From the NCBI GenBank assembly GCA_016841445.1, contig JAENZD010000001.1, forward strand, positions 186,001 through 250,000: DNA of 64,000 nt. The letters run 5' to 3'. Of this stretch, positions 33,949-42,257 are shown piece by piece. Each line of letters opens with the position of its first letter. The stretch's first letter is position 1. The stretch comes from Anaerolineaceae bacterium. GTDB taxonomy: Bacteria > Chloroflexota > Anaerolineae > Anaerolineales > Anaerolineaceae. Below the pieces are notes generated by a model, which saw only the letters and a list, made by a program, of their open reading frames with translations, did not search any database and was not told where the DNA came from. The translations under genes were made by a program, and so were the position numbers.

Positions 33949-34731
33949 TTGGAAAATGAGAGGGTTGATACAGTAGAAGATTTTTACAAACCTGTAAACA
34001 CATTAGATTTAATAACAAAGGTGTCTTTTTGGATATCTTTTGTCTTATCATTCGTAATATTGATTCAACAAGTATTTTCGGATAGTTTTATGGAATTTAT
34101 TATCATATCATACTTGTTAATTGTAATAATTCATATTACATTATCTTTTATTGTTGATTATGTCATGTTACCAAATGCTGAAAGAGAAAGGAGAAATCAA
34201 TTATTAACAGATTCGCTGAATGTTGTTTTTTCTTCTGAAGTTACAAAAAATTATTACAACAATCAATATCTGCCTTCAATAAAAAGACTCGGGGCTAATA
34301 TATTTGAAAACTCTTTGTTTTGTAAAGAGATATCTAAACGAATGTTAAATTCTGAAAGGATAAAAATTTCTTTATATATTTTAATTTGGTTGACACTTTT
34401 ATTGATTCGGAAGACAGATTTACAAGTAATTGTAATTATTACGCAAACACTATTTTCATCTGAATTATTGTTCAATTGGTTACGGCTTGAGATATTCAAA
34501 AAGAACGTGGAAGCTATTTATGGTGATCTATTTCATTTGTATTCCTCGAAAATCGAAGATAATCAAACCGAACTGGCAAGTTTCATAATCAAAGAAATGG
34601 TTGCGTATGAATCAATAAAATCGTTAACACACATAAAACTTTCAACAAGAATATTTAGAAGAATTAACTCTTCAATAATAAGAAAGTGGAATAATATTAG
34701 AAAAGAACTAAGAATGGATAAACTTGAATGA
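33949..34731 (+). CDS. S-4TM-like membrane effector of CBASS
   Basis: The 260-residue protein has two membrane hairpins: helices at about 25-43 and 47-72, a soluble helical stretch with a LPNAERERRNQLLTDSL start, then helices at about 139-153 and 158-178, and a basic C-terminal region. This 2+2 layout beside a CD-NTase matches the predicted SMODS-associated 4TM (S-4TM) effector, thought to breach the membrane once the nucleotide signal is bound. It starts with TTG two bases after the synthase stop, with GAGGTG five bases upstream, so expression should be coupled. Assignment rests on topology and context; no search was possible. Confidence 0.65.
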   Translation: MENERVDTVEDFYKPVNTLDLITKVSFWISFVLSFVILIQQVFSDSFMEFIIISYLLIVIIHITLSFIVDYVMLPNAERERRNQLLTDSLNVVFSSEVTKNYYNNQYLPSIKRLGANIFENSLFCKEISKRMLNSERIKISLYILIWLTLLLIRKTDLQVIVIITQTLFSSELLFNWLRLEIFKKNVEAIYGDLFHLYSSKIEDNQTELASFIIKEMVAYESIKSLTHIKLSTRIFRRINSSIIRKWNNIRKELRMDKLE

Positions 34732-34847
34732 TTATCCAGAAGGTCAGATAAAAAAATTGGGATTAACTGCACCAAAATTGCACTAAAATTTTATGAAATT
34801 CAATATAAAAACAATTATTTAAAAATATTTTAATATAAATTAGGAAG

Positions 34848-34869
34848 AAACCCTTATTAAGGGTTTTTT
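34848..34869 (+). terminator. Intrinsic terminator after CBASS-like operon
   Basis: AAACCCTT and AAGGGTTT form an 8-bp stem around a 3-nt loop, followed by further T residues. It lies about 115 bp after the effector stop and closes the two-gene unit. Confidence 0.75.
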
Positions 34870-34870
34870 A

Positions 34871-34941
34871 TGAGCGTACAGAGATTCGAACATTGATCCA
34901 ATGGCTTAAAAGGCCACTGCTCTACCATTGAGCTACATGCC
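34871..34941 (-). pseudogene. tRNA-Lys (UUU) pseudogene
   Basis: The 39 bases covering D-arm and anticodon arm (CTTTTAA loop) are identical to the intact tRNA-Lys at 35937-36008, and both flanks also align. The acceptor stem has lost a base and cannot pair fully, and two of five T-stem pairs are broken. It directly follows the terminator of the CBASS-like operon. A decayed target-site duplication is a plausible origin. Confidence 0.7.
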
Positions 34942-34965
34942 GTCTTCTGATGATAATTATAGCTT

Positions 34966-34994
34966 GTAGGGTGTGCAGCGGTTTTCTGCGCACC
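34966..34994 (+). repeat. Palindromic intergenic hairpin, GTAGGGTG...GCGCACC type
   Basis: GTAGGGTGTGCAG, then CGGTTTT, then CTGCGCACC: an 8-bp stem with one wobble. Related in layout to the hairpin at 10765 and to the one inside the inverted composite repeat at 38481. Confidence 0.5.
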
Positions 34995-35130
34995 AATTGG
35001 TTAATACATGTTTCTGAGAGGTGATCACAGATTTGGGTTCGGAATGCCTAATCCCTGCGATGGTGATATTACGTCCTCCCCACGGGATTAACTCGTGAGA
35101 CTCGTACGGAGACAGGCGTGACGAGGTTTT

Positions 35131-35215
35131 TCCTGATCGACTGTTACCTGGTTGCCTGATCCCTGGTATCGTAAACATAATGGTGGAGTGAAGATCGCAA
35201 CCCACTCTGCGAACT
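35131..35215 (+). repeat. Composite intergenic repeat (copy 2, partial and rearranged)
   Basis: TCCTGATCGACTGTTACCTG, GTTGCCTGATCCCTGG, then GGTGGAGTGAAGATCGCAACCC. It contains the CCTGATTGCCTGAT-type part and the GGTGGGGTGAAGATCGC hairpin part in the opposite order to copy 1. Confidence 0.6.
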
Positions 35216-35277
35216 GATAAAAATTGTCACGTAGATTGCTGACGCAACCATACGTCACCTACGCTCTACAATAACTC

Positions 35278-35340
35278 CTAATTGCCTCTTCGCCTTTTAC
35301 CTGATTGCCTGATTGCCGATTCCCCATTCACCATTCACTA
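35278..35340 (+). repeat. Composite intergenic repeat (copy 3) with ATTCCCC heptamers
   Basis: CTAATTGCCTCTTCGCC, then TACCTGATTGCCTGATTGCC, then ATTCCCC-ATTCACC-ATTCACT. The end is a run of 7-bp units resembling the short tandem heptamer repeats known from cyanobacteria. Confidence 0.65.
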
Positions 35341-35744
35341 TGCTCTATTGCCTAAAGTGGCATAACGCGGCCCAATTTTAGCCGCTTTTGACGTATTGAA
35401 AACCCTCCTGAACTTTGATATCCTGTAATAAACTCAGAACATTCGTTTTGTGTTTGCTCGCATTTATTCCGAAGGAGGCTTACCCACGACGGTAAAAATT
35501 AATTGATAAACTAAAATGTCGGGAAAAGGTTGTAAAAAGAGGGATTGCCAGGCTGGACGGGTTTGAAACTGGCGCCCAGACAGAACATTTGAGCCTCGCC
35601 CTTGCAGAAATTTCCACAAGGCTGGCTCTCAATGAAGGCTGGGAGTGGCTCTTATTCGTTTCGGTTCGTTTTTATCTGGAACGAATACGGTCATGCCATT
35701 TTCAAGGGGCAGGATATCCAGGTGGATCGTCGTAAAACAAGAAT
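35341..35744. other. Non-coding region with possible structured RNA
   Basis: No supported gene. At 35591-35628, GAGCC pairs with GGCTC and, inside it, CCTTG with CAAGG, around a 12-nt loop. A CCAGGCTGG palindrome lies near 35549. A transcribed structured RNA is possible but unproven. Confidence 0.3.
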
Positions 35745-35786
35745 GAGATCGCTTCCACGTTCCTGCGGAACTTCCCTCGCGAAGAC
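35745..35786 (-). repeat. GTCATTGCGAGG-GAAGCAATCTC type repeat, degenerate
   Basis: On the plus strand: GAGATCGCTTC at the left and CCTCGCGAAGAC at the right of a GTTCCTGCGGAAC hairpin. It is the reverse orientation of the repeat at 30599. Confidence 0.45.
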
Positions 35787-35794
35787 AATATTTT

Positions 35795-35925
35795 GGTGGG
35801 GTGAACCCATTCCGCTTCGCTTCAGGGCAGGTTCGCATCCCATCTGCAAAAATTCCTGATACCTGATCGCCTGATACCTGATTGCCTGATCCCCGCTCCA
35901 ACCATTCCCCATTCACCATTCACTT
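35795..35925 (+). repeat. Composite intergenic repeat (copy 4, longest)
   Basis: GGTGGGGTGAACCC, TTCCGCTTCGCTTCAGG, GTTCGCATCCCATCTGC, AAAAATTCCTGATACCTG, two further CCTGAT units, then ATTCCCCATTCACC and ATTCACT. It is the fullest copy and stands 12 bp before the 3' end of the intact tRNA-Lys, just as copy 1 precedes the tRNA relic at 26468. Confidence 0.7.
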
Positions 35926-35936
35926 TAAAGCAGAAA

Positions 35937-36008
35937 TGAGCGCGGGGAGGCTCGAACTCCCAACCAATGGCTTAAAAGGCCACTGCTCTACCATTGAGCT
36001 ACGCGCCC
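35937..36008 (-). tRNA. tRNA-Lys (UUU)
   Basis: A complete cloverleaf: acceptor GGGCGCG with CGCGCTC (one G-T wobble), D-arm GCTC...GAGC, anticodon stem GTGGC/GCCAT with loop CTTTTAA (anticodon UUU), T-arm GGGAG-TTCGAGC-CTCCC and discriminator A. CCA is not encoded. The sequence is read on the minus strand. Confidence 0.92.
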
Positions 36009-36125
36009 GTCTTCAGGTCATTATTGTAGCACTTTAGGGGGTGAGCGTCAATAAATTGAATGAAATCTTCAGGGCATATTGTATGACTTTGATTGTCTAT
36101 CCCCGCATCAGTTTCAGGATATGTT

Positions 36126-36160
36126 TTGTCCTGAGGGGGGGGGTGTTCAAATAGTATAAT
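36126..36160 (+). promoter_or_regulatory. Candidate promoter with nine-G tract upstream of thioredoxin gene
   Basis: A consensus TATAAT at 36155-36160 stands 76 bp before the thioredoxin ATG. Upstream lies TTGTCC at 36126-36131 and a tract of nine G at 36135-36143. The gap of 23 bp between the hexamers is longer than ideal, and the G tract lies inside it. Confidence 0.4.
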
Positions 36161-36236
36161 AAAAGCAGCATCATTTGTACCAGCAATATATTGTTTTTTC
36201 TTAGGTGGAACTGCTATCAGTTAGAAAGGCGCACTT

Positions 36237-36554
36237 ATGTCGAATCTCAACCCCATCCATCAGCTCGATTTCGAGGAAAAAGTTCTCATGGCTGAGAAAC
36301 CTGCCCTGGTGGATTTTGGCGCGCCCTGGTGCGGACCCTGTAAAATGCTTGAGCCGATTTTGGATGAATTAGCAGCCGATTACAGCGGTCAGGTGGCATT
36401 TTTCTACGTGGATGTGGACCAGAACCCTGATCTGGCGATGCAGTTCGGTGTGATGGGGGTACCAACGCTGATCCTCTTTGAAGGAGGAGAAGCGGTGAAA
36501 CGCCAGACGGGTTTCAGGCCGAAGAAAGCCATTGAAAAAACGTTCTTTAATTAA
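36237..36554 (+). CDS. trxA: Thioredoxin
   Basis: The 105-residue protein is a complete thioredoxin fold with the active-site CGPC (C32 and C35 in APWCGPCKML), the buried Asp in the LVDFGAPW strand and a cis-proline in GVPTLIL. It reduces cytoplasmic disulfides with electrons from thioredoxin reductase, which is not in this window. No signal peptide. It is followed after 37 nt by the S9 peptidase gene, so they may share a transcript. Confidence 0.93.
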   Translation: MSNLNPIHQLDFEEKVLMAEKPALVDFGAPWCGPCKMLEPILDELAADYSGQVAFFYVDVDQNPDLAMQFGVMGVPTLILFEGGEAVKRQTGFRPKKAIEKTFFN

Positions 36555-36591
36555 CTTTAGATCGATCGATAGACAGATTGGATAAAAGCGA

Positions 36592-38472
36592 ATGGAAAAC
36601 AGTAAATCACATAAAATTACGAAACCCTACGGGCTTTGGCAGAGCAAGATCACCCCGGACCTGATCGCGGCTGAAATTTCCCTGAATGACCCGACGTGGG
36701 ATAGCGATGGAGAGACCCTCGTGTGGCGGGAGAGGCGCTCCGCGAAAGGTGTACTGATGGCACAGCCGGAAGGGGAGGCACCGTATGAGCTCTCCGGCAA
36801 CCTGGACGTGAAAGGCGGCATTGGTTATGGCGGCGGTGATTTCACGGTAAAGGATGGGTTGGTGATCTTCGCGGCAAAGGATGGCCGGCTTTATAAGCGA
36901 TATTTAGGTGCAGGATTTCCCGAAGCCATCACACCTGCTTTTGGAAGCGTGGCCGCACCTGTGCTTTCCCCGGATAATAAGTGGGTCCTATTCATTCATA
37001 CCTATGAAGGGCATGATGTGATCGGGCTGGTTGATTCCGATGGCAGAGATTGGCCGATTAAATTCATGGAAGGCGCAGATTTCTATATGCAGCCGGCCTG
37101 GCATCCTGATGGCAAAGCGGTCGTCTGGGTGGAATGGGACCATCCCAACATGCCCTGGGACGGGACACGGCTGATGTATGCTGTGCTTGAAGGTGATCCG
37201 CCGCGTGTCCAGGCTGCCCAAAACCTGGCAGGTGGCCCGGATATCCCCATCCTTCAGCCGGCATTCTCACCCGATGGCCGCTACCTGAGCTATATCCGGA
37301 ATTTGGGAGAGTGGGATCAGTTGATCCTGCGTGATCTCGAAGAAGGGGATTCGAAGGTTTTAGTTGAAGGTGAATCCCTCCTGAAACCCGCCTGGATCCA
37401 GGGCGTGGTCGTGCAGGCCTGGTCAGCGGACAGCCAGAAGATCGTCTTCCTGAAAACCAGAGCCGGGATAACGACCCTTAACCAGGTGGATGTTGACAGC
37501 GGCGAGGTCAACGAGATCGATATGAGCCCTTACACAGCGCTATCTCACCCTGCAGTCAGCTCGGGTGGCAGGCTATGCATGGTCGCCGATGCACCTTCGG
37601 TTTCACCGCGGGTGATCAGCACGAAAGATGGTGCGATCAAAATCCACCAGCGCAGCACGAGCGAATCGGTGCCGTTTGAAGACCTGCCAACGCCATACGA
37701 AATTAACTGGACATCCACAGATGGCGAAACGGTTTATGGGATTTACTCTCCACCAACCAGCACCCGGTACGAGGGTGAGGGACTGCCTCCTGCGATCGTA
37801 TACATCCACGGGGGGCCAACCAGCGCGGTTTCGATTGGTTATAACCTGGAAGCGGCATTCTTTACCAGCCGCGGTTACGCTTATTTAGAAGTGAATTATC
37901 GCGGCAGCACGGGTTACGGACGGAAATACAGGGATGCACTGCGCAGTAACTGGGGCAACCTCGATGTGATTGACGCTGCAGGCGGTGCCCAGGCGCTGGT
38001 CGACCAGGGCCTGGCTGACCCCGAGCGCTTGGTGATCAAAGGCGGGAGCGCGGGCGGATATACCGTTTTGAATGCCCTGATCCGCTTCCCCGGTTTGTTC
38101 AAAGCCGGGCTGTGTTCCTATGGTGTTTCAAACCTGTTCACACTGGCGATGGATACCCACAAATTTGAAGAGCGTTATAATGACTCCCTGGTTGGCCCGC
38201 TGCCGAAAGCGGCAGAATTGTACCGCAAGTGTTCGCCCGTGTTCCACGCTGAAGCGATCAAAGACCCGGTGGCGATCTTCCAGGGTGAAGAGGATAAGGT
38301 GGTGCCGCCCAGCCAATCGGAAGAGATCGTCAAAGCCCTGAAAGCGAATGGCGTGCCGTATGAATATCACCTCTACCCGGGTGAGGGGCATGGCTTCCGA
38401 AAATCAGAAACCCGCAAGGCCTTTTATGAGGCGATTGAGCGATTTTTATTGCAGTATGTGGTGTTTGGATAA
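36592..38472 (+). CDS. S9-family acylaminoacyl peptidase/prolyl oligopeptidase-like
   Basis: The 626-residue protein has an N-terminal beta-propeller with WD40-like (PD40) repeats such as PVLSPDNKWVLF, PAWHPDGKAVVW and PAFSPDGRYLSY, and a C-terminal alpha/beta-hydrolase domain. The catalytic triad is S486 (GGSAGGYTV), D568 (GEEDKVVPP) and H600 (GEGHGFRK), and the oxyanion loop is HGGPTSAV. No signal peptide is present, so it is a cytoplasmic enzyme removing short peptides or acylated residues. Confidence 0.93.
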   Translation: MENSKSHKITKPYGLWQSKITPDLIAAEISLNDPTWDSDGETLVWRERRSAKGVLMAQPEGEAPYELSGNLDVKGGIGYGGGDFTVKDGLVIFAAKDGRLYKRYLGAGFPEAITPAFGSVAAPVLSPDNKWVLFIHTYEGHDVIGLVDSDGRDWPIKFMEGADFYMQPAWHPDGKAVVWVEWDHPNMPWDGTRLMYAVLEGDPPRVQAAQNLAGGPDIPILQPAFSPDGRYLSYIRNLGEWDQLILRDLEEGDSKVLVEGESLLKPAWIQGVVVQAWSADSQKIVFLKTRAGITTLNQVDVDSGEVNEIDMSPYTALSHPAVSSGGRLCMVADAPSVSPRVISTKDGAIKIHQRSTSESVPFEDLPTPYEINWTSTDGETVYGIYSPPTSTRYEGEGLPPAIVYIHGGPTSAVSIGYNLEAAFFTSRGYAYLEVNYRGSTGYGRKYRDALRSNWGNLDVIDAAGGAQALVDQGLADPERLVIKGGSAGGYTVLNALIRFPGLFKAGLCSYGVSNLFTLAMDTHKFEERYNDSLVGPLPKAAELYRKCSPVFHAEAIKDPVAIFQGEEDKVVPPSQSEEIVKALKANGVPYEYHLYPGEGHGFRKSETRKAFYEAIERFLLQYVVFG

Positions 38473-38480
38473 AGGTGAAA

Positions 38481-38560
38481 GGGAATCAGGCGATGAGGTA
38501 GCAGGCAATCAGGAATCTTTTGTAGGGTGGGGTGCGATCTTCACCCCACCATATTGCAGG
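38481..38560 (-). repeat. Composite intergenic repeat (copy 5, inverted)
   Basis: Read on the minus strand: GGTGGGGTGAAGATCGC, ACCCCACCCTAC, AAAAGATTCCTGATTGCCTG, CTACCTCATCGCCTGATTCCC. GGTGGGGTG and CACCCCACC form a perfect 9-bp stem around a 7-nt loop. It follows the peptidase stop. Confidence 0.65.
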
Positions 38561-38567
38561 GTTTGTT

Positions 38568-38589
38568 GAAGCGAGGTACGCCTCGCTTC
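38568..38589. repeat. Short perfect hairpin
   Basis: GAAGCGAGG, TACG, CCTCGCTTC: a 9-bp stem with a 4-nt loop between convergent genes. It may serve as a transcript end although it lacks a T-run. Confidence 0.5.
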
Positions 38590-38611
38590 TACGATTTACG
38601 ATGGATTATTT

Positions 38612-39514
38612 TTAGGTTAAGGGTTCTTCCAGGGGCTCCACATGGACGTAGGCACGATCAACTTCTGATAACTCCTCGAGGGCTTCAATGACACGATCTT
38701 CCACAGCATGGACTTCATCCAGGGATGCATCCCCGGGAAGGTTGATGTGCATATCGACGATCAGTTTCGGCCCGACATAATCACTCATCATGTGGTGCAC
38801 TTGCTTTACGCCGTCAACGCTGTTGGCTGTATCGATGATCTTCTGACGCAGTTCTTCATCTGCCCCTGCGCCTGTCAGGAAACCGAGATTTTCCTTGCCT
38901 GCCTGGTAGGCGGACCTGAAAATCCAGATTGATACCAGAACGCCGGCGATGGGGTCTAAAATGGGGTGAATAAGGTGGGTGCCCAAAATGCCGATGAAGG
39001 CTGCAAAAGACGTCAGCACATCACTGAGGTTGTCTTTCGCGGTTGCTCTAAGGGAAGGACTGTCAGTAGTTTTTGCTAATTTGGCGATGATGGTGAACAT
39101 TCCCGCCTTGATCGCTGCGCTCGCCAGAAGGGTGATAGTAGGCAGGTCCAGTGCGATCACCTCGCCGCCAGCGAGGAAACGGCTGATAGATGAACGCAGC
39201 GCTTCATAACCTGCAATGCTCATCGTCACAGCGACAACAAGCCCAACGAGAGGTTCAAATCGGCCATGCCCCTGGGGATGGGAGAGGTCAGGTGGCTGAA
39301 TCGTGAGCCATATCCCGATCACGATCGCGAGAGAGTAAACGACATCCGAGACTGAGTTCACAGCATCAGCATACAGCGCAACGCTGCCAGTAAGGTAAGA
39401 TACAACACCCTTTCCAGCCGCCAGAAGAATATTTCCAACCAGCGTGATGATCATGGCGATCTTGAGCGCTTTCGTTCTTTCCGGATTGGGTTGATAATCA
39501 CGGGTCCACTGCAT
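38612..39514 (-). CDS. Cation diffusion facilitator (CDF) transporter
   Basis: The 300-residue protein has six predicted helices and a cytoplasmic C-terminal domain. Family motifs are the paired aspartates of TM2 (YADAVNSVSDVVYSLA), the HPQGHGRFEPL loop, the second metal site in TM5 (KDNLSDVLTSF) and a metal-binding tail with HHMMSDYVGPKLIVDMHI. CDF proteins export Zn2+, Fe2+, Mn2+ or similar ions in exchange for protons. I place the start at the ATG at 39514 with GGAG nine bases upstream; the longer frame begins at a GTG within that site. Confidence 0.92.
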   Translation of the reverse strand: MQWTRDYQPNPERTKALKIAMIITLVGNILLAAGKGVVSYLTGSVALYADAVNSVSDVVYSLAIVIGIWLTIQPPDLSHPQGHGRFEPLVGLVVAVTMSIAGYEALRSSISRFLAGGEVIALDLPTITLLASAAIKAGMFTIIAKLAKTTDSPSLRATAKDNLSDVLTSFAAFIGILGTHLIHPILDPIAGVLVSIWIFRSAYQAGKENLGFLTGAGADEELRQKIIDTANSVDGVKQVHHMMSDYVGPKLIVDMHINLPGDASLDEVHAVEDRVIEALEELSEVDRAYVHVEPLEEPLT

Positions 39515-39769
39515 TTTTGAAATCTCCACAGGTGAAAGGATTGGTCAGTAATATTTTCGTTGATAGATTCTAACTCAAACATGAGGATTTGTCATGTCAT
39601 CGTGAAAGCGTTACTGATGCAAATTGCACTTACACGCTGAACAGGGCACAAAGAATGAATTGAGATATCGTTAATGGTTGTAAAACACACGCCTGCTTGA
39701 TGAATTTTGGTTTCTCACTTGATTTTTTATGGATTAATCTACTATAACATTTAATAGAAGGGAGCGCGG

Positions 39770-40642
39770 ATGACTGGACAAGAACCGTACTGGGATGAAC
39801 AAATCCATCAGATTATGCCTGACCTGGAGATCAGCGGTATTGAACTGCATCAGGAAGGCCTGGTGAACGATGTCGTGATCGTTAATGACCAATGGGTATT
39901 TCGCTTTACAAAGACCGATTGGGGGAAAGAGTTAATGGATCTCGAAGACTGTTTAATGCGCTTTCTTGGGCCAAAATTAAGTTTACCTGTTCCCTTACCG
40001 GCTAAAAGGGCTGATGGCGTCCTGGTCTATCCACTGCTAAAAGGAAAATCATTTCTGCGTGAGACCTGGTTAGGGTTTGATCAGGAACATCAGCAAATGA
40101 TCGCTGACCAATTGGGACAATTTCTGTATGAACTGCATCATATCGGTACGTCTGAACTTAAATGGGAAGTCCCGCTGACATTAGCCCCTGTGACCCGGGA
40201 AACCTGGTTGGATATTTTCGAAAGGATCGTTGAGAAGGTTTACCCGCTGCTGCTCCCTCACCAAATTGATTGGGTGGAATGGCTGTTTGATCCCGCACTG
40301 GGCGAGGTGGATTTTTTCGATTTTCATTCATCCCTGATCCACGGAGATCTCTCTCCCTATCACATTCTCTATCTGCCGGATGCGTCAGCGCTCAACGGCG
40401 TGATCGACTTCGGCGTTGCCGGGCTTGGTGACCCCGCAACGGATATTGGCTCCCTGATCAATTATTATGGTGAGACACTGATCGGGAAAATTCACAGAAC
40501 TTATCCGGACCTGGATCGTTTGCTGCCCCGTGCACGTTTCTACGCCCAGGCCATCGAACTGCAGTGGGCACTTTTAGGTGTGGAATCAGAGGAGACCTAT
40601 TGGTTCACCGCCCATCTGGGCGGGGCGAGGGATATCAGGTAA
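39770..40642 (+). CDS. Aminoglycoside phosphotransferase (APH)-family kinase
   Basis: The 290-residue protein has the APH/choline-kinase fold: an N-lobe with FRFTKTDWGKELMDLE (possible ATP-binding lysine), a catalytic loop SLIHGDLSPYHILYL, and GVIDFGVAGLGDPATDIGS, the metal-binding DxD/DFG region. Family members phosphorylate aminoglycosides, choline, homoserine or other alcohols, so the substrate is open. It is monocistronic and convergent with pncB. AAGGGAG precedes the ATG. Confidence 0.85.
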   Translation: MTGQEPYWDEQIHQIMPDLEISGIELHQEGLVNDVVIVNDQWVFRFTKTDWGKELMDLEDCLMRFLGPKLSLPVPLPAKRADGVLVYPLLKGKSFLRETWLGFDQEHQQMIADQLGQFLYELHHIGTSELKWEVPLTLAPVTRETWLDIFERIVEKVYPLLLPHQIDWVEWLFDPALGEVDFFDFHSSLIHGDLSPYHILYLPDASALNGVIDFGVAGLGDPATDIGSLINYYGETLIGKIHRTYPDLDRLLPRARFYAQAIELQWALLGVESEETYWFTAHLGGARDIR

Positions 40643-40668
40643 AAAAGTGAATCAACCTGACTCGGGTG

Positions 40669-42225
40669 TTAATTTTCTTTATCTGCGAGCGTTTTCCTGA
40701 CCATTGATTGCTTCAAGTCCCATAATTTCCTTGTCAGAGAGACATGATAAATATGGGGGTTCATCAGCCGGCGAACGCCTGGATCAAGGCATTCAATGTC
40801 CTGGTCTCTGACTTTCCTTATGTCAGGGATGCCAGGGCGATCTGTAAGGATTTTCCCCGCTTTGATCACAGGGACAAGTAGTGTTTCAACGTGGTCAATA
40901 TCATCAGAGCATAATAGCCGCCGTTTGCTCGCCAAGGTTGGATGCCTCAGCTCCAGCGGTATTTGATGTTCGATATCCTCGTCATGAAGGCTGATCAGGT
41001 CAGCGGTGGCATTGCCGCGGTTATCGTACACGCGCCAAACCCGCTTATTCCCGGGATTAAGGGTTTTATCGATGTTTTCAGATATCTTCAGGGTTGGTAT
41101 CCACGCATCATCCGGGCAAATAGCGACTAATTTATAAACCCCGTCCAGGGCAGCATCACCCCGGGAGGTGATCAAACTGGTACCAACGCCGTAAGCCAGG
41201 CGCTTGATCAAATGGTCAGGCTCAACACCGTAACGTCCAGCCTCTTCCTGGATCTGGGTAATGATCTGCCAGATAACCAGCTCATCCAGGTCGTTTGAGA
41301 GGACGATCGATACGTCGGGAAAACCGGCATCGTTCAACATTTTTGCAGCTTTGATGCTCAAATGAGCCAGATCACCGGAATCCAACCGGATTCCGACAGG
41401 TTGGTGACCTTCATTTTTTAATTTTTCAAAGACCTTAATGGCGTTTGGCACACCGGATTCAAGGGTATCAATTGTATCGACCAGCAGCAGGCAGTCATCC
41501 GGGTAAATATCAGCGTATGCCTGGAAAGCTGCCAACTCCCCCTCACCCAGCCCCATGAAGACCTGCACCATGCTGTGGGCGTGGGTGCCCTTGGGCGGGA
41601 AGCCATAGATACGCGAAGCGCCAACGTTCGATGAGAAATCAGCACCACCGATCAGCGCGGCCCGGGTGCCCTGAACAGCACCCAAACCTTGTGCCCTCCG
41701 CAGCCCGAATTCCATCAGGAGCTGGTCCCGCCCGCTTTGCTTCATTCTTGCGGCTTTAGTTGCAATCAGGATCTGGTAATTGACTGTATTGAGAAGGCCT
41801 GTTTCGATGATTTGGCCGACGGCCAGTGGGCCTTCGATGACGTGAATGGGTACATTTGGGTGGATCACCCGGCCTTCAGGGATCGCATACAGGTTAATGG
41901 CTTTGGATGAAAAATCGTCACGCAACCAGGATAAGAAATCATCGCCGAAAAGCTGGCCCCCAGTCGCACTTTTTTGGCTTCGCAAATAATCCACTTCTTC
42001 CTGACCAAATTTAACCGTATCCAGCCAATCCAGGAGGGAATCAAGGCCTGCATTCACACAAAAACCAGCATTGTGAATACCATAATCCGGGTAGCTGCGA
42101 AAGAAATGGTCAAACTGCGCCATGGTTTCATGCAGCCCCATCCGGAAATAGAGCTGTGCCATGGTCAACTGGTACTGATCGGTCAGAAAAACACCGCTGG
42201 CTTCATTCAATTGGTTTGGTTTCAT
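40669..42225 (-). CDS. pncB: Nicotinate phosphoribosyltransferase
   Basis: The 518-residue protein matches the long bacterial PncB family: [16 protein letters not shown] at the N-terminus (the PRPP/nicotinate pocket), a [25 protein letters not shown] core, and [15 protein letters not shown]-type strand (here GIRLDSGDL) for phosphate binding. It makes nicotinate mononucleotide from nicotinate, PRPP and ATP in NAD salvage. The ATG at 42225 has GAGGA seven bases upstream; the TTG at 42243 lies within that site's leader. A long C-terminal extension of about 100 residues follows the barrel. Confidence 0.92.
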   Translation of the reverse strand: MKPNQLNEASGVFLTDQYQLTMAQLYFRMGLHETMAQFDHFFRSYPDYGIHNAGFCVNAGLDSLLDWLDTVKFGQEEVDYLRSQKSATGGQLFGDDFLSWLRDDFSSKAINLYAIPEGRVIHPNVPIHVIEGPLAVGQIIETGLLNTVNYQILIATKAARMKQSGRDQLLMEFGLRRAQGLGAVQGTRAALIGGADFSSNVGASRIYGFPPKGTHAHSMVQVFMGLGEGELAAFQAYADIYPDDCLLLVDTIDTLESGVPNAIKVFEKLKNEGHQPVGIRLDSGDLAHLSIKAAKMLNDAGFPDVSIVLSNDLDELVIWQIITQIQEEAGRYGVEPDHLIKRLAYGVGTSLITSRGDAALDGVYKLVAICPDDAWIPTLKISENIDKTLNPGNKRVWRVYDNRGNATADLISLHDEDIEHQIPLELRHPTLASKRRLLCSDDIDHVETLLVPVIKAGKILTDRPGIPDIRKVRDQDIECLDPGVRRLMNPHIYHVSLTRKLWDLKQSMVRKTLADKEN

Positions 42226-42257
42226 TGATTTTTCCTCAGACAATTCTTAATAAATTA

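Noticed and set aside
35602-35919. Overlapping plus- and minus-strand frames of 70-96 codons in the region before the tRNA-Lys
   Set aside because: They run through interspersed repeats, have no ribosome sites and give low-complexity, non-protein-like sequence.
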